This document shows positions 5,626 through 7,205 of a DNA stretch of 7,205 bases, piece by piece. The notes below the pieces were generated by a model. That model saw nothing but the letters and a program-made list of their open reading frames with translations, did not search any database and had not been told where the DNA came from. Numbering within the stretch: the first letter of the stretch is position 1; every line of letters begins with the position of its first letter. The translations under genes were made by a program, and so were the position numbers. Location: the NCBI GenBank assembly GCA_020050375.1, contig JAGVKR010000387.1, forward strand, positions 1 to 7,205, given 5' to 3'. This DNA comes from Planctomycetales bacterium. Lineage in GTDB: Bacteria > Planctomycetota > Planctomycetia > Planctomycetales > Planctomycetaceae.

Positions 5626-5847
5626 TCACGCCGCCCGATCGTGCATCACGTTCGAGACGACAGCCGGACGCGGCGCGCGGGACAAAGCCTGGGCCGATTC
5701 GCCGCCCGCTTCGTGCATGCGAATGTGGCCGGTCAGCCGACCGACGTGGTGGCTGAAGAACATGATCAGCCCGCAACATACGACTGCTCCGCAGCAGATA
5801 GCGAGCGCCATCTGATCGTCCGACGCCTGGTGAAGCAACTCAGCCAC
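5626..5847 (-). CDS. Small single-pass membrane protein, function unknown
   Basis: From a GTG at 5847 the frame gives 73 residues. Residues about 13-33 (MALAICCGAVVCCGLIMFF) form one clear hydrophobic segment with two adjacent Cys-Cys pairs. A charged stretch with several His follows (SHHVGRLTGHIRMHEAGGE), and the end is Ala/Arg/Pro-rich. GGAG lies eight bases before the GTG. Alternative starts are TTG at 5880, without an SD, and the ATG at the beginning of the hydrophobic segment (5814). It runs in the same direction as the Hpt gene, 68 bases upstream of it, so they may share a transcript. The hydrophobic segment starting in the right place and the good binding site favour a real gene, but it resembles no family I know and could be a chance frame. 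Confidence 0.5.
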   Translation of the reverse strand: MAELLHQASDDQMALAICCGAVVCCGLIMFFSHHVGRLTGHIRMHEAGGESAQALSRAPRPAVVSNVMHDRAA

Positions 5848-5855
5848 AGCGAGGT

Positions 5856-5859
5856 CTCC
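5856..5859 (-). promoter_or_regulatory. Ribosome binding site supporting a GTG start at 5847
   Basis: On the minus strand the sequence reads CGGAGACCTCGCT before the GTG, so GGAG sits eight bases upstream of it. It is the only SD-like site near any of the possible starts of the small membrane protein. Confidence 0.4.
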
Positions 5860-6011
5860 GTCCGGGAAGGAAATCGTCAACGGTTGCGAGAGCGTGCCGC
5901 AACGCGATCTGGTTCAAGGTTATCTTCGGATCGGGTTTCCCGATGGCTTCAACTTCGCCGTCCCTGGGGCGGCGACTTGCGATCATGGCTCAAACTCACG
6001 CCGAATATCCG

Positions 6012-6087
6012 GCAGAGTTGGCAAGCGGAACCGGGCCAATCGCAGCGATTGGAATGCCTCTCCCGCAGAGTTGTCCGCTTGTGCGGG
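6012..6087. repeat. Nested inverted and direct repeats, possible structured RNA or operator
   Basis: At the centre, CCAATCGC-A-GCGATTGG (6036-6052) is a palindrome with perfect 8-bp arms. It is enclosed by CAAGCGGA (6022-6029) and TCCGCTTG (6074-6081), another perfect 8-bp pair. GCAGAGTTG occurs twice as a direct repeat (6012-6020 and 6065-6073). CCCGCA (6062-6067) can pair with TGCGGG (6082-6087), which interleaves with the outer stem. The odd-centred palindrome could be a dimer-binding operator, and the whole could fold as RNA. No known motif is recognised. Confidence 0.4.
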
Positions 6088-6253
6088 CTCTGCCGTGGTC
6101 TGGAAACCGGGCGGAAACGCGACGGGAATGACCTTTGCCCTTTTCGTTCGCGGGTCGGCGTCCTAAACTGCTTTCAGCCAGAAGACTTGGATTTATTGGT
6201 TCTTATTCTCGGTGTTTCGAAGCGCTGAGACGAACAACCCTTTGGAGCGCCGC

Positions 6254-7205
6254 ATGCGACATTTTTCCTCCCTGCACTGCTTGTTGTTGACGGCCGCATT
6301 CGCCCTCCTGAGCGTAGGCTCCATTCACGCGGCCGATGACCCTCCGGCCAAAGGAGCCGACAAGAAGGCCGCCGACAAGAAAGCCGCGGACAAGAAAGCC
6401 GCGGAGAAGAAACCCGCCGGCAAGACCGATTCGACCAGGAAGAAGGGGGCGCTCTCCGACGAGGAGGAATGGAAGCGGTTGATGGCCCGTAAGCAGGAGA
6501 TCATCAAGGAATCGGAAAGCATCTTCGCGCAGGGCCAGAATGCCGACGACGCAGGCCGGAAGAAGCTCGGCCAGCGCATCCAGCAGCTCCAGGCCGAATT
6601 CCAGACCGATCTGGGGCCGGCAATCATGAACCTCGCCGCGAAGATCTACGAGAAGGACCCGACCGAGCCGAACGCCGCTGAGGTGATGACCGTGAAGGCT
6701 CTCGAAGCGGGCGATTTCGAGAGTGTCGTCAAGATGGCCGACAAAGTCATCGACTCTGAGAAAGGCACCGCTCCGCTGGTGACGTACAAGGGAATCGCCC
6801 TGTTCAATTCGGGCGAATTCGACAGCGCAGTCACAACATTCGAGGAGGCACGAAAGCTCGACAAAAAAAGCTTCGCTCAGGCGGGGGCTCCTTTTCTCGA
6901 ATTGGCCACGAAGTATAGCCAGTACTGGAAAGACGAGCTGGCGCTGCGCGAAAAAGAGAAAGAGGCCGACGACCTTCCCCGCGTTTTGCTCAAAACCAAT
7001 CGTGGCGACATCGAGCTTGAATTGTTCGAAAATGAAGCGCCGAACACAGTCGCCAATTTCGTCAGTCTCGTCGAAGCCGGGAAGTACGACGGGACGTTGT
7101 TTCATCGCGTGATCCCCGGCTTCATGTCTCAGGGGGGCGATCCGAATTCGCTCGACGACAATCCGAGCAACGACGGGGGCGGCGGGCCGGGTTACACGAT
7201 CGCTT
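6254..7205 (+). CDS. Exported TPR-cyclophilin fusion, peptidyl-prolyl cis-trans isomerase (partial)
   Basis: The visible 317 residues run past the right edge. Residues 1-26 are a Sec signal (hydrophobic 9-24, ending His-Ala), so the protein acts outside the cytoplasm. A Lys/Ala-rich repeat with Asp or Glu (35-54) and a charged linker follow. Residues about 100-215 are helical and TPR-like, with [17 protein letters not shown] and [22 protein letters not shown] as paired repeats. The cyclophilin domain starts at about 243 ([16 protein letters not shown]) and carries the catalytic signature [15 protein letters not shown], with His284, Arg285, Phe290, Met291 and Gln293 matching the active site of the family. 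Such enzymes speed up cis-trans isomerisation of bonds before proline and assist folding. The TPR part probably binds partners or clients. GGAG lies six bases before the ATG at 6254. The end of the domain is missing from this window. Confidence 0.94.
   Translation, partial: MRHFSSLHCLLLTAAFALLSVGSIHAADDPPAKGADKKAADKKAADKKAAEKKPAGKTDSTRKKGALSDEEEWKRLMARKQEIIKESESIFAQGQNADDAGRKKLGQRIQQLQAEFQTDLGPAIMNLAAKIYEKDPTEPNAAEVMTVKALEAGDFESVVKMADKVIDSEKGTAPLVTYKGIALFNSGEFDSAVTTFEEARKLDKKSFAQAGAPFLELATKYSQYWKDELALREKEKEADDLPRVLLKTNRGDIELELFENEAPNTVANFVSLVEAGKYDGTLFHRVIPGFMSQGGDPNSLDDNPSNDGGGGPGYTIA
6356..6415 (+). repeat. Four in-frame 15-bp tandem repeats in the cyclophilin gene
   Basis: Four consecutive 15-base units encode Ala-Asp-Lys-Lys-Ala three times and then Ala-Glu-Lys-Lys-Pro. 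They differ at a few positions, mostly the third base of the Lys or Ala codons. The repeat lies between the signal peptide and the TPR part and probably forms a basic flexible or helical spacer. Its unit number may vary between strains. Confidence 0.85.

Larger units (their letters stand above)
5848..6253. other. Divergent intergenic region before the cyclophilin gene
   Basis: About 400 bases lie between the small membrane protein and the exported cyclophilin. Short frames on the plus strand (for example 5894-6166 and 5943-6131) have no recognisable protein character. Seen here are a hairpin ATCGGG-TTT-CCCGAT at 5930-5944, the nested inverted repeats at 6012-6087, and an AT-rich patch at about 6185-6210 that is the likeliest promoter zone for the cyclophilin gene. 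I cannot place a good -35/-10 pair in it. Confidence 0.55.

Noticed and set aside
5389..6228. A 279-codon plus-strand frame covering the Hpt and small membrane protein genes.
   Set aside because: It is antisense to the Hpt domain, very Arg/Ser-rich and without motifs, so it is treated as a shadow frame.
6203..7105. A 300-codon minus-strand frame rich in Leu, Gly and Val that could pass for a membrane protein.
   Set aside because: It is exactly antisense to the TPR-cyclophilin gene, whose signal peptide and catalytic signature are unambiguous. The hydrophobic look comes from the reverse of the Lys/Ala/Glu-rich codons.

Overview
The window is GC-rich bacterial chromosome that looks most like a planctomycete (Planctomycetota). 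This rests on remembered family resemblance, not a search. The left-end TolC-family lipoprotein has the Cys-Thr-Arg-Lys-Tyr-Trp start and Pro-Asp-Asp-Pro-Ala-Ala segment I associate with planctomycete outer-membrane efflux proteins. The secretin has an unusual Pro-rich build, the cyclophilin is a secreted TPR fusion, and many starts lack a Shine-Dalgarno (SD) sequence. I see no transposase, tRNA, rRNA, CRISPR array or phage gene, and the region reads as ordinary chromosome with well-kept reading frames.

Layout: (1) 1-1651, minus strand: a MarR-family regulator (995-1651) followed by a TolC-family outer-membrane lipoprotein that runs off the left edge. They are probably one transcript, the usual pairing of a regulator with an efflux or secretion outer-membrane component. 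(2) 1652-2080: a divergent intergenic region with a perfect 14-bp inverted repeat and two short palindromes just before the next gene. (3) 2081-4243, plus strand: an exported secretin-like protein with a coiled coil, a Pro-rich linker, one N-domain, the secretin core and an unusually long basic C-terminal tail. (4) 4484-4882, plus strand: a stand-alone CheY-like response regulator. (5) 4916-5229, plus strand: a plausible sigma-70-type promoter, a leader with two mutually exclusive stems, and a 41-residue very basic zinc-ribbon protein. (6) 5237-5847, minus strand: a stand-alone Hpt phosphotransfer protein, convergent with the zinc-ribbon gene and 7 nt from it, preceded by a probable small single-pass membrane protein. 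(7) 5848-6253: an intergenic region with nested inverted repeats. (8) 6254 to the right edge, plus strand: an exported TPR-cyclophilin fusion, cut off in its catalytic domain.

The response regulator and Hpt protein have no histidine kinase in the window. They could be two steps of one phosphorelay whose kinase is elsewhere. The secretin, TolC-family lipoprotein and exported prolyl isomerase all act in the cell envelope, but nothing here shows that they form one system. The least explained parts are the zinc-ribbon gene with its structured leader, the 14-bp inverted repeat, and the tail of the secretin.
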